A stretch of 64,000 bases of DNA from Nonomuraea muscovyensis (GCF_014207745.1 NZ_JACHJB010000003.1:1178001-1242000); one strand, 5' to 3'. Numbered from the stretch's first letter, positions 8,599 to 17,141 are shown. The notes: generated by a model not told the origin, from the letters alone. A program made the numbers and translations.

Positions 8599-9318
8599 GA
8601 TTCCCCCTGATATCACGAAGTGATGTTGCTTTGTTACTGTACGTATCCTTTGGGAGTGGAGTGGTAGGCGCCACGCGAGGTTTTCCCAATCCACGTACGA
8701 TGATCGGCGAGCCCTCTACCAGCCCGTCACCGGCGGTTTTCCTGCGCTGATCCGTCACGGGCGGGACGCTGCCACGGTGATCGGCCACCGCCGGATGCCA
8801 GGGCGGGGGCTGTGTCCGGCTAATGTGGAATTGAAGCTGACCGCCCGCTATCGGAGCGAGCAGCGCGGTGGCGACGACCGTTCTTCGTGCGGCCGTCGCC
8901 ACCACCTCCCGCCGGCGGACGCGCCCACCCCTCTGCGACCTGCGCGTGTGTGATGTGCCGTGCCGTGACCATGACGACGGGGACGGGCGCCGATCGCCGG
9001 TCGGTGGTGTCCTGCCCTGGTTGGGGCGTTCGTGCCCCCATCCCGCCGACTGCGAACGGTTGTCCGAGCATCACGAAGCCGGGGAGCTGTGGTCGATGAC
9101 CATCCTCTGAGAGGCTCGCCCGATCCAGCTCGCGTACATCGCCTTGACGATCGGTTCGTTCGCGGGCAGCAGAAGGTCCCGACGCAATGAGATGAGGTGC
9201 CGCCGGCAGCTGAGCGCGCGGGCCGGGCTGGGAATGGCCTGGTGGAAGTCGGCGCGCATCTCCAGAGAGCTGACCTGCGAGAGATCCAGCTGGGCAGCCA
9301 GGACGTTACCTTACGCCT
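8599..9318. other. 720-base stretch with no assignable gene
   Basis: No recognised domain in six frames. One minus-strand frame (9071-9259) has coding-like third-position GC and is listed separately. The segment from 8600 to 8700 is relatively AT-rich and probably holds the promoter of the secreted protein. The rest may be remnants of lost genes. Confidence 0.5.
9071..9259 (-). CDS. Possible small protein or C-terminal remnant, unrecognised
   Basis: A 62-codon frame starting at ATG 9259 with coding-like codon choice (mostly G or C at third positions). The frame is open for about 60 bases further upstream to a stop, so it could be the tail of a lost gene. The protein has hydrophobic and basic segments such as LLLPANEPIVKAMYASWIG but no domain I recognise. 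There is no convincing ribosome binding site. Confidence 0.25.
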   Translation of the reverse strand: MRADFHQAIPSPARALSCRRHLISLRRDLLLPANEPIVKAMYASWIGRASQRMVIDHSSPAS

Positions 9319-10254
9319 ATGTATTCCCCGATTGAGCCATACGACCAGGGCATGCTCGACGTGGGCGACGGCAATCAGATGTACTGGGAGGTCAGCGGCA
9401 ACCCGGCGGGCAAACCGGCGGTGATCGTGCATGGCGGGCCGGGGGGCGCGGCCTCGGCGAACTGGCGGCGCTACCACGACCCTGAGGCGTACCGGATCGT
9501 CCTGTTCCACCAGCGAGGATGCGGTCGCAGCACGCCGGACGCCGGACTGTTGGAGACCGACCTGTCGGCCAACACCACCCAGCACCTCGTCGCCGACATG
9601 GAGCTCCTGCGCGAGCACCTGCGCATCGAGAAGTGGCAGTTGCTCGGGGTCTCGTGGGGCTCGACCCTGAGCCTGGCCTACGCGCAGCAGTATCGGGAGC
9701 GGGTGAGCGAGCTGATCCTGTTCGCGGTCACCGCGGGGCGCCGCAAGGAGATCGAGTGGATCACCCGTGACGTCGGACGGATCTTCCCGCAGGAATGGGA
9801 GCGCTTCCGCGACGCCGTGCCCGCGCAGGACCGTGACGGGAACCTGGCAGCGGCCTACGCCAAGCTCCTGGCCGATCCGCGGACGCGTGAGGAGGCCGCC
9901 CGTGCCTGGTGCGAGTGGGAGGACACGCACGTGAGCCTCGACCCCAAGCATCGGCCGAGTCCGCTCTTCGAAGATCCTGTCCTCCGCATGACGTTCGCGC
10001 GCCTGGTGACGCACTACTGGGCCAACGACTGCTTCCTGCCGGACACCGGCGACCTGGTGAAGCAGGCTCACCTCCTGGAGGGTGTCCCCGGGGTGCTGGT
10101 CCACGGCAAGCTTGACGTGAGTGGGCCCCTTGAGACCGCTTGGGAACTGCACAAGAACTGGCCTGGCAGCGAGTTGGTCGTCGTCGTCGACGAAGGCCAT
10201 GGCGGGACCGGCATGGTGGCGCGGGTGATCGCTGCAACCGATCGGTTCCGCTGA
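9319..10254 (+). CDS. pip: Proline iminopeptidase (alpha/beta hydrolase, S33 family)
   Basis: A 311-residue cytosolic peptidase that removes N-terminal proline from peptides. It shows the oxyanion motif HGGPGG (38-43), nucleophile elbow GVSWGS with Ser112 (usually GGSWGS), catalytic Asp266 in HGKLD and His294 in DEGHGG. These positions and the length match the S33 family. The Gly to Val change before the nucleophile is tolerated in some members. No strong ribosome binding site precedes the ATG, so a leaderless or weak start is possible. It converges with recQ, with a strong hairpin between them. Confidence 0.9.
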   Translation: MYSPIEPYDQGMLDVGDGNQMYWEVSGNPAGKPAVIVHGGPGGAASANWRRYHDPEAYRIVLFHQRGCGRSTPDAGLLETDLSANTTQHLVADMELLREHLRIEKWQLLGVSWGSTLSLAYAQQYRERVSELILFAVTAGRRKEIEWITRDVGRIFPQEWERFRDAVPAQDRDGNLAAAYAKLLADPRTREEAARAWCEWEDTHVSLDPKHRPSPLFEDPVLRMTFARLVTHYWANDCFLPDTGDLVKQAHLLEGVPGVLVHGKLDVSGPLETAWELHKNWPGSELVVVVDEGHGGTGMVARVIAATDRFR

Positions 10255-10309
10255 GTGGGGGCGAGCGGCTGACGACGCGCACGCCAGCCCCCGTGGCGGT
10301 GAGGATCGG

Positions 10310-10332
10310 GCGCACCTCTCTGAGAGGTGCGC
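10310..10332. terminator. Bidirectional hairpin between pip and recQ
   Basis: GCGCACCTC and GAGGTGCGC form a perfect 9-bp stem around TCTGA; the whole 23-mer is palindromic. It lies in the gap between convergent genes, so it can terminate both. A second palindrome made of the same arms, GAGGTGC and GCACCTC, follows at 10339-10353. Confidence 0.75.
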
Positions 10333-10430
10333 ATGGGTGAGGTGCCGCACCTCGGCAGGTGGTGATGTGCCGGGCACAGGGGTGGCCGTGCGTCCGGGCT
10401 GGTGAGGGTGCGTGATCGCGGGTGGGAGGG

Positions 10431-12245
10431 TCAGGAGGCGATGGTCTCCAGGACCTGTTCGCCGTACTTGGCCAGTTTGTTCTCGCCGACGCCGTTGACC
10501 GTGCCCAGCTCGGCCAGCGACGTGGGGGACAGGGTGGCGATCTCGCGCAGCGTGGCGTCGTGGAAGATGACGTACGCGGGCACGCCTTGTTCCTTGGCCG
10601 TGGCCGCGCGCCAGGCGCGCAGTCGCTCGAAGAGCGGCGCGGCCTCCTCCGGCAGCTCCACCACGGGACGCGAGCCCGCGCCGTTGGACGAGCCGGAGGT
10701 CCGGGCGCGCGCCGGGCGGGGAGTGTCGCGGCGCAGCCGGACCTCACGCTGGTTGCGCAGCACGTCACCGCTGGCGTCGGTGAGCATCAACGTGCCGTGG
10801 TTGGGCTCGACGGCGAGCACGCCCTGCGCCAGGAGCTGTCGCGCCACCCCGTGCCAGTCGGAGTTGCCCAGCTCGGTGCCCACGCCGAACACCGTCAGCG
10901 AGTCGTGGCCGTGCTGCTCCACCTTGGTCGTCTGCTTGCCGAGCAGGATGTCGACGATGTGGCCCACCCCGAAGCGCTGGCGCCGCTCACGGTCGAGGCG
11001 CCACACCGTGGACAGGAGCTTCTGGGCGGGGACGGTGCCGTCCCAGGACTCGGGCGGGGACTGGCAGGTGTCGCAGTTGCCGCACGGGGCGGTGTCCTTC
11101 TGGCCGAAGTAGTCGAGCAGCATCACCCGGCGGCAGCCTACGGTCTCGCACAACGCGAGCATCGCGTCGAGGTGGAGGACCTGCCGCCGCCGGTGGGCCT
11201 CGTCGCCTTCCAGCGCCAGCCGCCGGTGCTGCACCACGTCCTGCAGGCCGTAGGCCATCCAGGCGGTGGCGGGCAGCCCGTCGCGCCCGGCCCGGCCGGT
11301 CTCCTGGTAGTAGCCCTCCACCGACTTGGGCAGATCGAGGTGGGCCACGAAGCGCACGTCGGGCTTGTCGATGCCCATGCCGAACGCGATCGTGGCGACC
11401 ACGACCAGCCCGTCCTCGCGCAGGAAACGCGCCTGGTGCGCGGCCCGGGTCGCCGCGTCGAGCCCCGCGTGGTAGGGCACGGCGGGAATGCCGTTGTCGG
11501 CCAGGAAGGCCGCGATCTTCTCGACCGACGATCGCGACAGGCAGTAGACGATGCCCGCGTCACCCGGATGCTCGGTGCGCAGGAACTCCAGGAGCTGCCG
11601 CTTGGGCTCGCTCTTGGCGGTGATGCGATAGTGGATGTTGGGCCGGTCGAAGCCGGCCACGAAGTGGCGGGCCTGGTCGAGGCTCAGCCGGGAGGAGATC
11701 TCGGCATGGGTGGCCGGGGTGGCGGTGGCCGTCAGCGCGATGCGCGGCACGTCGGGCCAGCGCTCGTGCAGCCCGGACAGTGTGAGGTAGTCGGGCCGGA
11801 AGTCGTGGCCCCACTGGGACACGCAGTGCGCCTCGTCGATGGCGAACAGCGAGATCTCACCCTTGGCCAGCAGCCGCAGGGTGGCCTCCACGCGCAGCCG
11901 CTCGGGCGCGAGGTAGAGCAGGTCGAGCTCGCCGGCCAGGAACGCCGCCTCGACGGCCTGCCGCTCGCCGAAATCCTGCGTCGAGTTGAGGAACCCCGCA
12001 CGGACGCCGAGCGCGGTCAGCGCGTCGACCTGGTCCTGCATCAGTGCGATCAGCGGTGAGACGACCACCCCGGTGCCCGGACGCACCAGCGCCGGGATCT
12101 GGTAGCACAGGGACTTGCCGCCGCCGGTCGGCATGAGCACGAGCGCGTCGCCACCCGCCACGACGTGCTCGATGATCTCCTGCTGGCCCGGCCGGAAGGA
12201 GTCGTAACCGAAGATCCGGCGCAGGACCTCGATGGGGGTATCCAT
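10431..12245 (-). CDS. recQ: ATP-dependent DNA helicase RecQ
   Basis: A 604-residue superfamily 2 helicase that unwinds DNA 3' to 5' in recombination and fork repair. Walker A is MPTGGGKS (38-45), motif II is DEAH (137-140) within the diagnostic DEAHCVSQWGHDFRPDY, and motifs of the second RecA domain follow (GIDKPDVRFV, YYQETGRAGRDG). The RQC zinc site is visible as C-E-T-V-G-C plus CGNCDTC. An HRDC domain occupies the last 75 residues (YVIFHDATL...VNGVGENKLAKYG). Length equals typical bacterial RecQ. It stands alone, convergent with pip. Confidence 0.97.
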   Translation of the reverse strand: MDTPIEVLRRIFGYDSFRPGQQEIIEHVVAGGDALVLMPTGGGKSLCYQIPALVRPGTGVVVSPLIALMQDQVDALTALGVRAGFLNSTQDFGERQAVEAAFLAGELDLLYLAPERLRVEATLRLLAKGEISLFAIDEAHCVSQWGHDFRPDYLTLSGLHERWPDVPRIALTATATPATHAEISSRLSLDQARHFVAGFDRPNIHYRITAKSEPKRQLLEFLRTEHPGDAGIVYCLSRSSVEKIAAFLADNGIPAVPYHAGLDAATRAAHQARFLREDGLVVVATIAFGMGIDKPDVRFVAHLDLPKSVEGYYQETGRAGRDGLPATAWMAYGLQDVVQHRRLALEGDEAHRRRQVLHLDAMLALCETVGCRRVMLLDYFGQKDTAPCGNCDTCQSPPESWDGTVPAQKLLSTVWRLDRERRQRFGVGHIVDILLGKQTTKVEQHGHDSLTVFGVGTELGNSDWHGVARQLLAQGVLAVEPNHGTLMLTDASGDVLRNQREVRLRRDTPRPARARTSGSSNGAGSRPVVELPEEAAPLFERLRAWRAATAKEQGVPAYVIFHDATLREIATLSPTSLAELGTVNGVGENKLAKYGEQVLETIAS

Positions 12246-12759
12246 GCGGCTACCTTACGTGGTCGGCCGGGGTCGCTCGCACGGGTTCGCCGACGGCGAT
12301 ACGGCGGGCGGTGGACAAAGCGGATAGGGCGGATAGAGCGGGGCTGGGCGGAGGAGGTGGCCGCGTCGGGGTCCCGCGACATTTTTGCCGGGTTGCCTTC
12401 CCGGAGCCTCGTTCTCGACGGAATCCCCGCCCGATGCCGGCGCCCCTCCGATGGCGGGCCCGCCCTTTGGGTCATGTAGGCCCGGGTCTGTGCGGTATCC
12501 GCGTGGCCGCGAAATACGTGAGCGCATATTCGGGGCAATGATCGTGTGCGGGGCGGGCGCCTATGACGAAACGCCAAATGTCGAATGGTGTCCGGCCGGG
12601 GAAACCGTCCGGGTGAACGCCGCCGCGTCCGGCTCGGTGGCCGGGCCGGGCGCGGCCACCGGGCCGGGCCGGTGGCCGGGAGGGAGGTCCGGGGCGGGCG
12701 CTCGGGGTCGAACCCCGGAGTTCGGGAATGAAAACCATTGCCGTCCGGTTGGAGGGGGC
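12246..12759. other. 514-base intergenic region between recQ and rpmE2
   Basis: It contains the divergent promoters of recQ and rpmE2, a lower-GC segment around 12480-12600 and GC-rich CCGGGCCGGG repeats at 12640-12680. No protein is recognised. A candidate Zur site is listed separately. Confidence 0.5.
12729..12743. promoter_or_regulatory. Candidate Zur box upstream of rpmE2
   Basis: TGAAAACCATTGCCG matches 11 of 15 positions of the actinobacterial Zur consensus TGAAAATCATTTTCA, with a perfect left half. It lies 16 bases before the rpmE2 start, where a repressor would block initiation. The match is imperfect, so this is a proposal supported by gene context. Confidence 0.5.
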
Positions 12760-13005
12760 ATGAAGAAGAACCTGCACCCCTCGTACCGTCCCGTCGTGTT
12801 CCGCGACCCGAGCGTGGGGTTCGCCTTCCTGACCCGTTCGACGATGTCCAGTGACAAGACCGTCGAGTGGGAGGACGGCACGACCTACCCGGTCGTCGAC
12901 GTGGACGTCTCGTCCGCCAGCCACCCCTTCTACACCGGCCGCGGCCGCATCGTGGACAGCGCCGGGCGGGTCGAGCGCTTCAAGCAGCGCTACGGCAGGA
13001 GCTGA
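12760..13005 (+). CDS. rpmE2: Ribosomal protein L31 type B (zinc-independent)
   Basis: An 81-residue L31 paralogue opening MKKNLHPSYRPVVFRD and carrying the FAFLTRST, EWEDGTTYPVVDVDVSS and SHPFYTG motifs of type B L31. It contains no cysteine, so it cannot hold the zinc of L31 type A. In actinobacteria such C-minus paralogues are repressed by Zur and replace the zinc form during zinc starvation. GGAGGGGG directly precedes the ATG. The frame is open upstream to 12385, but the family N-terminus fixes the start. Other zinc-free ribosomal proteins are not in the window. Confidence 0.95.
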   Translation: MKKNLHPSYRPVVFRDPSVGFAFLTRSTMSSDKTVEWEDGTTYPVVDVDVSSASHPFYTGRGRIVDSAGRVERFKQRYGRS

Positions 13006-13059
13006 CCCCGCGCGCCGTCCCGGCCCCGGCCGCCATGACCGGCCCGCGCCCCGAGGCAC

Positions 13060-13245
13060 GCTCCGGGGCTGGGCCGGGCCGGGCTGGGCCGGGCTGGGCC
13101 GTGCCCTGGCGCCCACGTTCCGGGGCGGCGCCGCGCCCTGTGTGACCGCGTCTCGGGCCGCGCCCTGTGCGACCACGTCCCGGGCCGGGCCGTGCGGCCA
13201 CGTCCCGGGTCGGGTCGTGTCCCCGGGGCCACGTCCCGGGGCGGC
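13060..13245. repeat. Degenerate tandem repeats of about 27 bases
   Basis: Two units, 13133-13159 and 13160-13186, are 27 bases each and differ at three or four positions (core GCGCCCTGTG, then ACGTCCCGGGCC). Two or more diverged units follow to about 13245 and a related one precedes. GGGCTGGGCC repeats occupy 13068-13100. The region, 13006-13380, holds no recognisable gene. Confidence 0.7.
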
Positions 13246-13380
13246 GGCTCCCTGTTCACCCGTGCCAGGGGCGGGCGTACAGGGTTGACGCCGAAGCTCC
13301 CCTCGCAGCTCGAAGCCGCATGCCCGCCGTTACTTGTGGGTAGTTAACCTGGACCTGCGGTGGGAGCAAGGGTGATCGCG

Positions 13381-13626
13381 ATGAGCCTCTCGGGGAAGGA
13401 ACGCCGCATCCTCGCTGAAATCGAGCACGCCCTGGCCCTGGAGGACCCGGACCTGGCCAGGCGCGTCGCGGCGATCAACAGCATCGAGTCCGGCGCCGAC
13501 GCCGGCCTGAGCCTGCGGCCGTACGGCAGGCAGGTCCGCGACTGGGTGGCCGGGCACGTGTGGTTGATCGTCGCCGTGTTCATGCTGGTGGTGGCGTTGC
13601 TGGCCCTGGCCGTGGCGCTCGCGTGA
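13381..13626 (+). CDS. DUF3040 family membrane protein
   Basis: An 81-residue protein opening MSLSGKERRILAEIEHAL, the hallmark of DUF3040, with a C-terminal hydrophobic helix (HVWLIVAVFMLVVALLALAVALA). Members usually have two transmembrane helices and a cytoplasmic N-terminus; only one long hydrophobic block is clear here. AAGGG eight bases upstream supports ATG 13381. Function of the family is unknown. Confidence 0.85.
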   Translation: MSLSGKERRILAEIEHALALEDPDLARRVAAINSIESGADAGLSLRPYGRQVRDWVAGHVWLIVAVFMLVVALLALAVALA

Positions 13627-13669
13627 AGCCCCGTGCCCGCCCCTGACCGGAACCGACGTGCCCCCGGCG

Positions 13670-13909
13670 TCAGCCGCGGGTCCTGCGGCGACTGAGCACC
13701 GCGAGGTCCACGGCCGCGATGAGGGACACCGCCGCGGCGATCGCCGCCTCCCAGGCCCAGACCTCCTCGCCCGTGCTGACGGCGCGTGTCACGAAGTAGA
13801 CGGCCGCCGCCGCCCCGAGCGCCAGCGCCAGCAGCGACAGCACCCGCCGTGCCCCCAGCGGGCTCCGCGCGGTCAGCGGCTCGGTGCCCTGCCGGTCACG
13901 TAGCCACAT
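13670..13909 (-). CDS. DUF6343-like small membrane protein
   Basis: A 79-residue protein with the GTEPLTARSPLGARRVLS segment typical of DUF6343 proteins, followed by two hydrophobic helices (LLALALGAAAAVYFVT and AWEAAIAAAVSLIAAVDLAVL) and a basic tail. AGAGGGGG lies about nine bases before the ATG at 13909; a GTG at 13915 is the alternative. Convergent with the DUF3040 gene. Function unknown. Confidence 0.7.
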   Translation of the reverse strand: MWLRDRQGTEPLTARSPLGARRVLSLLALALGAAAAVYFVTRAVSTGEEVWAWEAAIAAAVSLIAAVDLAVLSRRRTRG

Positions 13910-13943
13910 GGTCACGTCCCCCTCTCTGGACGGCCCAAGACGG

Positions 13944-14648
13944 TCAGGCCAGGCACCTCAGCTTCGACGCCAGGCGTGCGCCGAGGTCGTGACCGGCCGG
14001 TGGGCGTCCCACCGTGGCCGCCACGAAGTCCGGATACGACAACGTCGCCTCCATCCCGTCCGCCCGTACCCGGACCTGCTCGGCCGTCTGCTCCACCTGG
14101 ACGTCGGCCCCCTGCTCCGCCAGCGCGAACCGGCCCACCGCGACCCGCCAGCGCGTCCTGCCGTCCGCCTCGTCGTCCGACACGGGCGCCCCGACGTCGT
14201 CGGCGTGCGTGGCGTACTCGGAGTCGTAGTGGAAGGTCTGCAGCCCGCAGGGGTAGGGCCCGGCCATGGTGTCGATGAGCGCCTCGCGGCCGAGCTCGCG
14301 CATGCGCCGGCGGGTGGCGCCGTTGTCGGCGCGCCACTCCTCCAGCACCTCCCGTACGGGCACGGCCCGGCGCTGACGCACGCTCCACTCGTTGAAGTCG
14401 TGGAACCCGTCGATCCCCTCCCGGGCGAGCCGGGCCAGCAGGTCCTGCACGTTGCCGTCGAGGCAGGCGTGGTTGTAGAGCTCCTCGCCCGCCAGGTGGC
14501 CGAGCACGTCGCGCACCGACCAGCCCGCGCACCGCGAGGGCCGCTCCCACGCCTCGGCGTCGAGACCGGAGAAGTAGCGGTCGAGCCGGGCCGCCTCGGC
14601 GTCGAAGATGTCGAACGGCTCCCACTGTTTCAGCAGGTCCTCACCCAT
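13944..14648 (-). CDS. MDMPI N-terminal (TIGR03083-like) protein
   Basis: A 234-residue protein of the mycothiol-dependent maleylpyruvate isomerase N-terminal family. The segment RPSRCAGWSVRDVLGHLAGEE contains the conserved C.GW.V.D...H metal-binding signature, and a later HADD motif supplies another likely ligand. A C-terminal beta-rich segment follows. By family it is a DinB-fold, metal-dependent, possibly thiol-linked enzyme; no substrate can be named. It is downstream of the secreted-protein gene but separated by a hairpin, so probably transcribed alone. Confidence 0.85.
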   Translation of the reverse strand: MGEDLLKQWEPFDIFDAEAARLDRYFSGLDAEAWERPSRCAGWSVRDVLGHLAGEELYNHACLDGNVQDLLARLAREGIDGFHDFNEWSVRQRRAVPVREVLEEWRADNGATRRRMRELGREALIDTMAGPYPCGLQTFHYDSEYATHADDVGAPVSDDEADGRTRWRVAVGRFALAEQGADVQVEQTAEQVRVRADGMEATLSYPDFVAATVGRPPAGHDLGARLASKLRCLA

Positions 14649-14714
14649 ACTCCGACGCTACCCCCGGGACGGCGCCTCTCACGGCCGGCCCGGGGAGGCG
14701 GCCGGAAAGGCGAG

Positions 14715-14744
14715 AGCCCGGCCCCGCTTGCAGGGGACCGGGCT
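14715..14744 (-). terminator. Hairpin after the secreted protein gene
   Basis: AGCCCGGCCCC at 14715-14725 pairs with GGGGACCGGGCT at 14733-14744 (one bulged A) around a short loop, 15 bases past the stop of the minus-strand gene at 14760. Confidence 0.7.
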
Positions 14745-14759
14745 CGCGCTCAGAGGTGC

Positions 14760-15488
14760 TTAGTGACGCCACCAGCCGCCGTAGACCCGCACGTAGTCGG
14801 CGCGGCTCTCCGAGCCCTGGAGCTCGTCGTCACCGGCGTACACCGCCTTGAACGTGCCGCTCTTGTAGGCTCGCGTCTTGGCCGTGAACTTGCCGCTCCA
14901 CTTGGTGTAACCGGAGGCGACCCACTTCCAGCCGGAGGAGCCGTTGGCGCGGTAGTAGACGTTCACCTTCTCGCCACGGACGCCCTCCCAGCCGTCGTCG
15001 TCCACCTGGAGACGGCCGGAGAAGTAGATCGACTTGCCCTTGCGGACCTTGTAGGGGTCGGCGCTGAAGCGCGTGATGCGCGTCTCGGCCTTGCCCTCCT
15101 CGATCTCGACCGCGAAGACGGCGGTGTCGGTGGCGACGACCTTGCCGTCCTTGACGGCCTCGGCCGTGGCCTTCCACTTGCCTTCGTAGTCGCCGTCGTT
15201 GAACGGGATGGCGAAGCGCCAGCTCTCGAGCTTCTGGGCGTCCTTCTCGCGCATGGCCCGGAACTGGGCCTGCGGCTCGACGCTCAGCCGGACGCTGTCC
15301 ACGTCGGAGCTGGCGTCGATCTTGAAGTAGGCGTTCGTCTCGCCGCCGGCCTTGACCACTACCGGGTTGGGCGTGATGTCGCGGATGTCGACGGTCGGCG
15401 CCTTGGTCTGCGCCGTCGCCGCCCCACCGGAGACGAGCATGGCCCCGCCGACGAGGGCGGAGACGATACCTACAGCGATCTTTCTCAT
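14760..15488 (-). CDS. Secreted protein with Ig-like beta domains
   Basis: A 242-residue exported protein. Residues 1-28 form a Sec signal peptide (MRKIAVGIVSALVGGAMLVSG, then ATAQT). The mature part has two beta-sandwich-like halves: a first with TVDIRDITPNPVVVKAGGET, and a second opening TRITRFSADPYKVRKGKSIY, a pattern of actinobacterial extracellular Ig-like repeats, ending in GGWWRH. No catalytic motif is evident. The ATG at 15488 is chosen for the signal peptide; GAGAGG is 13 bases upstream, a long spacing. Its promoter region holds twin GGAAAAGT repeats. Confidence 0.8.
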   Translation of the reverse strand: MRKIAVGIVSALVGGAMLVSGGAATAQTKAPTVDIRDITPNPVVVKAGGETNAYFKIDASSDVDSVRLSVEPQAQFRAMREKDAQKLESWRFAIPFNDGDYEGKWKATAEAVKDGKVVATDTAVFAVEIEEGKAETRITRFSADPYKVRKGKSIYFSGRLQVDDDGWEGVRGEKVNVYYRANGSSGWKWVASGYTKWSGKFTAKTRAYKSGTFKAVYAGDDELQGSESRADYVRVYGGWWRH

Positions 15489-15569
15489 GAGGGTGCTGAT
15501 TCCTCTCCCCGTTGCTGGAGCCGGCTCGGGATCGCCGACTCCCTCATCTCCTTTGAGGCACGAAAATGG

Positions 15570-15597
15570 GGAAAAGTTGGCCGGTATTTGGAAAAGT
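15570..15597. promoter_or_regulatory. Twin GGAAAAGT direct repeats, 20 bases apart
   Basis: GGAAAAGT occurs at 15570-15577 and 15590-15597, exactly two helical turns apart, in an AT-rich gap between the divergent secreted-protein and PfkB genes. This layout suits a dimeric OmpR-type response regulator; the regulator is unknown. Confidence 0.4.
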
Positions 15598-15672
15598 ATT
15601 TGATCAAGATGCCGACCTGCGGTGATGAGCGTAAATCCGTTTTCAGACCTCATGACCTACTACAGTCTGACC

Positions 15673-16545
15673 ATGACCGACGTCTGCACCCTGGGCGAGG
15701 CGCTGGGCGTGGTGTCCAGCGGGCGGGTTCGCCATGAGAGCGAGGCCAGGCTGGACGTCTGCGGCCCCGAGTTCACCGTGGCCGTGGCCCTGGCCAGACT
15801 CGGTCACCGGGCGTGCTTCCTGGGCAAGGTCGGCGGCGACGAGCTGGGCGCCCGGGTGCTCACCGTGCTCAAGGGCGAGGGCGTAGACGTGGCCGACATG
15901 CGGGTCACCGAGGGGGCGCGCACCGGCCTGCTGCTCAGGGAGTCGCGGGTCGGCAGGGAGCCCCAGGTCACGCACTACCGCACCGGTTCGGCGGGCTCGG
16001 GCCTGGCTCCCGGCAACGTGCCCATCGACCGCGTCGCGCGCTCCAAGATGCTGCACGTCACGGGCGTCACGGCCGCGCTGGGGCGCGACGCGCTGGAGGC
16101 GGTCCGCACCGCGGTGAGCGCCGCCAGGACGTCCGGGGTGATGATCTCGTTCGCCGTCCGGTACGTCCCCGAGCTGTGGCCGTCGGTCAGGGAGGCGGAA
16201 GAGGTGCTGAGCGAGCTGGCCTGCGCCTCCCACCTGCTGTTCCTCGACCAGGACGAGCTGGACCTGGTCAAGCCGGCGCTCACGCCCGAGCGGGAGGTCG
16301 TGGTGGACCGCGGAGCGAAGGGCGCCAGCGTGCGGGCCGACCGGATGCGCTACGACGCGCCGCGGGTGCAGGTCCCCGTGGTGGACGTGGCGGGGTCGAG
16401 CGACGCGTTCGTGGCCGGTTACATCAGTGCGGCCCTGGACGGGATGACCCCGCCGGAGCGTCTGCACCGCGGCGCGCTGCTGGGCGCCGCCGTGGTCGCC
16501 AGCGCCAGCGACTGGCAGGGCCTGCCGACCCGGCCCGAACTCTGA
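15673..16545 (+). CDS. PfkB-family carbohydrate kinase
   Basis: A 290-residue ribokinase-fold kinase that would phosphorylate a sugar or nucleoside using ATP. The N-terminal GEALGVV strand, the FTVAVALARLGHRACFLGKVGGDELG motif region and the C-terminal VVDVAGSSDAFVAGY match PfkB signatures 1 and 2. The anion hole normally reads GAGD but is GSSD here, retaining the catalytic Asp. No ribosome binding site precedes the ATG at 15673; TACAGT at 15661-15666 sits seven bases ahead, suggesting a leaderless transcript. Resembles 2-keto-3-deoxygluconate or fructokinase types, but the substrate is not determinable. Confidence 0.85.
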   Translation: MTDVCTLGEALGVVSSGRVRHESEARLDVCGPEFTVAVALARLGHRACFLGKVGGDELGARVLTVLKGEGVDVADMRVTEGARTGLLLRESRVGREPQVTHYRTGSAGSGLAPGNVPIDRVARSKMLHVTGVTAALGRDALEAVRTAVSAARTSGVMISFAVRYVPELWPSVREAEEVLSELACASHLLFLDQDELDLVKPALTPEREVVVDRGAKGASVRADRMRYDAPRVQVPVVDVAGSSDAFVAGYISAALDGMTPPERLHRGALLGAAVVASASDWQGLPTRPEL

Positions 16546-16586
16546 CCTCCGGCGTGCCCCGCCCGCCGTGATCTAGCATCGGCCGG

Positions 16587-17141
16587 ATGAGACGCCTGCC
16601 GCCGCTGACCCCGTCCGAGCTCGCACCCGACGCGCGCGCCCTCTACGACTCGATCATCGAAGGCCCGCGCGGCACGTCGATGCTCGACGAGCAGGGCGGG
16701 CTCGCCGGGCCGTTCAACGCCATGCTGCTCAGCCCGCCCGTGGGCGACGCGCTCCAGCGGCTCGGCGCGGCCATCCGCTACCGGTCGGAGCTCGGCGACC
16801 GGGCCAGGGAGATCGCGATCCTCGTGGTGGCCCACTCCTGGGACTGCGCGTTCGAACGGCACGTGCACGAGGAGATCGGCCGCCGGCTCGGCCTCACCGG
16901 CGCGCAGCTCGACGCGCTGCGCACCGGCGCGCCGCTGGAGCTGGACGACCCGGAGGAGGCGGCGGCGCTCCGCCTCACCCGGGCGCTGGTGTCACGCGCC
17001 GACCTGGACGACGAGGAGTACGCCGTGCTGCCGGCGAGCGCGGTCTTCGAGCTGACCACCCTGGTCGGCTACTACGCCACCCTCGCCCTGCAACTGCGCG
17101 TGTTCCGGGTCCAGCAGCCGGGAGCCGCACCGGCCGGATGA
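16587..17141 (+). CDS. Carboxymuconolactone decarboxylase-like protein
   Basis: A 184-residue all-helical protein of the CMD/AhpD-like superfamily. It contains the typical YRSELGDRAREIAILVVA helix and HSWDCAFERHVHEEIGRRLGL, where a glutamate and histidine occupy the positions used by decarboxylase-type members; the CxxC of AhpD peroxidases is missing. Thus a thiol peroxidase role is unlikely. It lies 41 bases after the PfkB gene and may be cotranscribed. Confidence 0.85.
   Translation: MRRLPPLTPSELAPDARALYDSIIEGPRGTSMLDEQGGLAGPFNAMLLSPPVGDALQRLGAAIRYRSELGDRAREIAILVVAHSWDCAFERHVHEEIGRRLGLTGAQLDALRTGAPLELDDPEEAAALRLTRALVSRADLDDEEYAVLPASAVFELTTLVGYYATLALQLRVFRVQQPGAAPAG

Noticed and set aside
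12701..12720. tRNA T-arm-like hairpin (GGGGTCGAACCCC)
   Set aside because: No acceptor, D or anticodon arm can be drawn around it; it is an isolated GC-rich hairpin.
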